A stretch of 17,684 bases of DNA from positions 1 to 17,684 of the forward strand of contig JAPLKR010000078.1 in assembly GCA_026387965.1 (NCBI GenBank). Reading direction: 5' to 3'. This document shows, piece after piece, positions 15,157 to 17,684 of the stretch (within the stretch, counting starts at the first letter, position 1; every line of letters begins with the position of its first letter). A program made the position numbers and the translations under genes. Below the pieces are notes generated by a model. The model ran no database searches. It was not told where the DNA came from and saw only the letters and a program-made list of their open reading frames with translations. This stretch comes from Fusobacteriota bacterium (GTDB lineage: Bacteria; Fusobacteriota; Fusobacteriia; JAPLKR01).

Positions 15157-15168
15157 CCTACCCCCCCT

Positions 15169-16329
15169 TTAAAACATTACAGGAATATTAATGATTTTTT
15201 TCTTTCTTTTAAAAGCATATAAATTGTCATTTTCCAATGCTTTTTCAAATAACTGTCGATTCTTTTCAGTTAGTTTTTCTTTATTTCGGATATTAGTAAT
15301 AATGTTTACACTCACTAACTCTTGAACATTTTTCAGATACGTACGACCATTTTTTGAAGCACCTAATATTTGAATATAGGGAAGATTTTCCTTAACATAC
15401 TCTGTCATGTGAATATCTACGCCGAGTAAAATATGGAGCAGTACACGTTGCATTCTCGAAAAAGTATACCTTTTACATAGTATCGAGTTAAAATACTCAT
15501 TGTAATTATAACATATCTTGCTCATTTTTTTAAGTCGATATTCTAATCCAACTTCCATATCTTGAATAGTATTTAATTTTTCTTCATGAGAAAGCGCATA
15601 ATATAGCATATCATAAAGTGATTCTAACCCAATAATGCTTTCAGTTTTTAACATTTCAAAGCAACTGAACGAAACAAGCGGCTTTATTTTATCAACCTCA
15701 CCTGCTTTCATCAGCTTTCTTATATAACTGGCTGAAGCGATATTTTCAATTTCACCCTCATCAAAATACCCTGTATTTTTTCTTTTTATCGCTACAGGCA
15801 TAATATTAAACTGATTTTTCAAAATGGTTTTGATATACTCTATTCCTAAAATAGTATTTGGTTTTAAATCTAACTCTATTTTATTCTCTTTATATGCTGC
15901 AACTATCGAATTGGGGTAACTTGTTCCTGATTTAGAAGATTTTTTTATAAATTCTCCTATCTCGGTTTCGCATTCAATAATACGCTTTACATTTAAAATT
16001 AATTTTTCAGTGTTATTCTCTTCACTGCCAAAAACAACTGTATTTACTCCGAGTTCACTTAGAATTTTCATAGCCCCAATACTAAATATTTCAGCAGATT
16101 GTGTTGAATAAAAAAAAGGAAGCTCAACAACAATGTCCACTCCCTCTTCTAGTGCAAGTCGTGCTTTTTGATATTTATCGAGTACGCTGAGTTCACCACG
16201 TTGAACAAAATTTCCACTCATCACAGCAACAATAGGTTTCCCGTTTGCAATTTTTATTGCCTCCTGTAGATGAAAGATGTGCCCATTATGCATAGGATTA
16301 TACTCAACTATGATTCCAACTGCGCCCAC
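15169..16329 (-). CDS. tmcAL: tRNA(Met) cytidine acetate ligase (YlbM family)
   Basis: TmcAL makes N4-acetylcytidine at the wobble position of elongator tRNA(Met) from acetate and ATP through an acetyl-adenylate. The 386-aa protein opens with GIIVEYNPMHNGH, giving the nucleotidyltransferase HxGH motif at residues 14-17. AVMSGNFVQRGELSVLDKY, DIVVELPFFYSTQSAEIFS, VFGSEENN and ASASYIRKLM follow, as in B. subtilis YlbM. The C-terminal half is the helical tRNA-binding part. The GTG start overlaps the stop of the SPOUT gene by one base (TAGTG). Confidence 0.9.
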   Translation of the reverse strand: MGAVGIIVEYNPMHNGHIFHLQEAIKIANGKPIVAVMSGNFVQRGELSVLDKYQKARLALEEGVDIVVELPFFYSTQSAEIFSIGAMKILSELGVNTVVFGSEENNTEKLILNVKRIIECETEIGEFIKKSSKSGTSYPNSIVAAYKENKIELDLKPNTILGIEYIKTILKNQFNIMPVAIKRKNTGYFDEGEIENIASASYIRKLMKAGEVDKIKPLVSFSCFEMLKTESIIGLESLYDMLYYALSHEEKLNTIQDMEVGLEYRLKKMSKICYNYNEYFNSILCKRYTFSRMQRVLLHILLGVDIHMTEYVKENLPYIQILGASKNGRTYLKNVQELVSVNIITNIRNKEKLTEKNRQLFEKALENDNLYAFKRKKKIINIPVMF

Positions 16330-16892
16330 TATTTTTCTCCTAAAAGTCTATCAAGAATAATCGCCACTGCTGAACGTACTGAAAGGTGATTAAATTCAGC
16401 ATCACCTCTTATGGGTTCAAGTAGAAAGTCTGACAAATCCACTACTTGCTCTAGAAGTCCCCACCCTGTACCAAACAGAATAAATACAGGCTTTTCACCC
16501 TCAAAAATAACTTTTGAAATTTCAGAAAAACTGGCAATTTCTTCCCCTTTTTTTGCAGAAGTTGTAATGATAATCGGACGAACACCTTCAGTTTCAGTAA
16601 TTTTATAGATAGCATCTTCCAACGTATCCACACACTGCGTACGCGTAAAGGCTTGTGCTCTGTCCGCATTATAGGCTTCTCCGACACCTTGAGTCCAATG
16701 AGAGATAATTCTTTTAGTTAACATTTGCTGCGCAGGTGAAGGTACAATTAAAAAATACTCTTTCACATCATACGTTCTGCAACTTCTTGAGATGTCATGG
16801 ATATCCAAGTTGGTCACAGAAGTTTCTACAACTCTGCCCTCTTTATTATAAACGGGGTAGTGAACTAGCCCAACATATACTTTATTTCTCAC
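16329..16892 (-). CDS. SPOUT-type RNA methyltransferase next to trmD
   Basis: The 187-aa protein resembles the TM1570-type SAM-dependent RNA methyltransferases commonly found after trmD in several phyla. It starts with VYVGLVHYPVYNKEGRVVET and has TSVTNLDIHDISRSCRTYDV near residues 24-43. The trefoil-knot region follows: FILFGTGWGLLEQVV, LEPIRGDAEFNHLSVRSAVA and IILDRLLG. These are the SPOUT AdoMet-binding elements. The RNA substrate is not known to me. The GTG start lies 2 nt after the carbonic anhydrase stop, with GGAG upstream. Confidence 0.85.
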   Translation of the reverse strand: MRNKVYVGLVHYPVYNKEGRVVETSVTNLDIHDISRSCRTYDVKEYFLIVPSPAQQMLTKRIISHWTQGVGEAYNADRAQAFTRTQCVDTLEDAIYKITETEGVRPIIITTSAKKGEEIASFSEISKVIFEGEKPVFILFGTGWGLLEQVVDLSDFLLEPIRGDAEFNHLSVRSAVAIILDRLLGEK

Positions 16893-16894
16893 AT

Positions 16895-17416
16895 TTACTC
16901 CTTTACTCTTTTCGCACTTTTCATTGCGTGTGCAAGTTCTTGATACTCTTCGCTATTTTTTTTGATGTATGAAGCAAGCTTCTCATCTATTTTTTTTAAA
17001 AATTTTGCGGGACTTCCTGCAAAAACTGTTCCACTCTCAATTTGTGTGCTTGCTGTAACAAGACTTCCTGCACCAATTATGGTGTCACTTGGAATTTTTG
17101 AACCATTGAGTAAAATACTCCCCATTCCGATGACGACATTATCACCTATTTCACATCCATGAATGACGCAGCGATGACCAATAGTAACATTTTTTCCAAT
17201 TTTGACAGGAAAGTTTTTATCTAAATGAACCGAAGTATTTTCTTGAACATTACTATTTTCGCCAATAGAGACTTCAGATAAATCTCCACGAATAGCAACA
17301 AAATCCCAAATACTTACATTTTTAGCCAGTTTTACTTTGCCAATTATTGAGGCGTTGGGGGAAACGTAGCAACTTGCATCTATTTCTGGAACACACCCAT
17401 GAAGTTCATAAATCAT
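16895..17416 (-). CDS. Gamma-class carbonic anhydrase family protein
   Basis: The 173-aa protein is a left-handed beta-helix with hexapeptide repeats (for example [20 protein letters not shown] and ITIG/VVIG-type turns) and forms trimers in its family. The three zinc-ligand histidines are present at H64 (NTSVH), H81 and H86 (GHRCVIHG), with the expected five-residue spacing of the last pair. The Arg-Asp pair IRGDLS is also kept. Catalysis is plausible but many homologs are inactive or act in other roles. The ATG overlaps the trmD stop as ATGA. Confidence 0.85.
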   Translation of the reverse strand: MIYELHGCVPEIDASCYVSPNASIIGKVKLAKNVSIWDFVAIRGDLSEVSIGENSNVQENTSVHLDKNFPVKIGKNVTIGHRCVIHGCEIGDNVVIGMGSILLNGSKIPSDTIIGAGSLVTASTQIESGTVFAGSPAKFLKKIDEKLASYIKKNSEEYQELAHAMKSAKRVKE

Positions 17417-17684
17417 CTCATCCCCTTATTTTCTAGCTCTTTTTCCATTTCGTGTATGAGCTTTTCTTCTTCTTTGTTCATATCACGCTTTTCAAAAAGA
17501 TCTGGTCTTCGAATAATGGTACGTTTTAAACTCTCTTTTTTTCGGTATCTTTCGATTTCTACATGATTTCCAGAAAGCAGTACTTCCGGAACTTTCATAT
17601 CTCGATACTCCGCTGGACGTGTATAGTGTGCATAGTCTAGTCTATCATTAAAAAAAGAGTCATTTTCATAAGAATTTTCTTTAA
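17413..17684 (-). CDS. trmD: tRNA (guanine37-N1)-methyltransferase, C-terminal part
   Basis: TrmD makes m1G37 next to the anticodon, which prevents frameshifting. Only the C-terminal 90 residues are in the window; the gene continues past base 17684. The strongly conserved [13 protein letters not shown] and [17 protein letters not shown] are seen, followed by the helical tail with RRPDLFEK. It is the upstream member of the block running through the carbonic anhydrase, SPOUT, tmcAL, GT2 and ruvC genes. Confidence 0.93.
   Translation of the reverse strand, partial: KENSYENDSFFNDRLDYAHYTRPAEYRDMKVPEVLLSGNHVEIERYRKKESLKRTIIRRPDLFEKRDMNKEEEKLIHEMEKELENKGMR

Noticed and set aside
1-17684. CRISPR array, tRNA/rRNA gene, phage module or defence system
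   Set aside because: No regularly spaced repeats, no cloverleaf or rRNA-like stretch and no nuclease/helicase cluster were seen on either strand; the only direct repeats are the short hairpin-family copies.

Overview
The window is AT-rich DNA from a Gram-negative bacterium. It carries kdsA (KDO synthesis for an LPS-type outer membrane), a MurE with the DNPR motif, and a TmcAL-type tRNA(Met) cytidine acetate ligase. It also has a TrmD gene followed by a gamma carbonic anhydrase and a stand-alone SPOUT methyltransferase. This mix fits Fusobacteriota or a similar low-GC Gram-negative lineage, but the assignment is an inference and not secure. From about 2.6 kb onward every gene reads on the minus strand, densely packed with overlaps of 1 to 17 nt. 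Eight of 18 gene starts are GTG or TTG.

Layout by coordinate. Positions 1-253 (minus) hold a decayed nucleotidyltransferase gene cut by the window edge. Positions 281-436 (minus) hold a 51-aa four-cysteine protein whose stop codon lies in its own terminator loop. Positions 445-993 (minus) encode an exported protein built of 14-residue repeats. Well-formed divergent promoters separate it from an MFS transporter (1158-2624, plus). A shared bidirectional hairpin terminator at 2629-2656 ends the MFS gene and the large minus-strand operon that follows.

The operon at 8918-2639 (minus) reads TrmR-like methyltransferase, truB, murE, a YdcF/ElyC-like DUF218 protein, kdsA, a broken DUF502 gene, then two intact DUF502 genes. 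It couples tRNA modification with peptidoglycan and LPS precursor synthesis and a set of tandem membrane proteins. Upstream lies an isolated gene for a predicted lipoprotein with a Cys/His papain-like amidase signature (9163-10008). It is framed by inverted repeats and REP-like hairpins, which suggests a mobile or repeat-mediated insertion. Next come MATE efflux pump, rsmB, and a heavily deleted MATE pseudogene (10342-13319), so rsmB sits between a live and a dead MATE copy. The last block, 17684-13460 (minus), reads trmD (partial), gamma carbonic anhydrase, SPOUT methyltransferase, tmcAL, GT2 glycosyltransferase, ruvC, and ends at a strong intrinsic terminator.

The recurring theme is paralog decay by internal deletion (DUF502 copy 3, the MATE copy) and frameshift (nucleotidyltransferase) beside an intact housekeeping core. 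I found no CRISPR array, tRNA, rRNA, phage module or recognisable defence system. The most unusual structure is the repeat-bounded lipoprotein segment.
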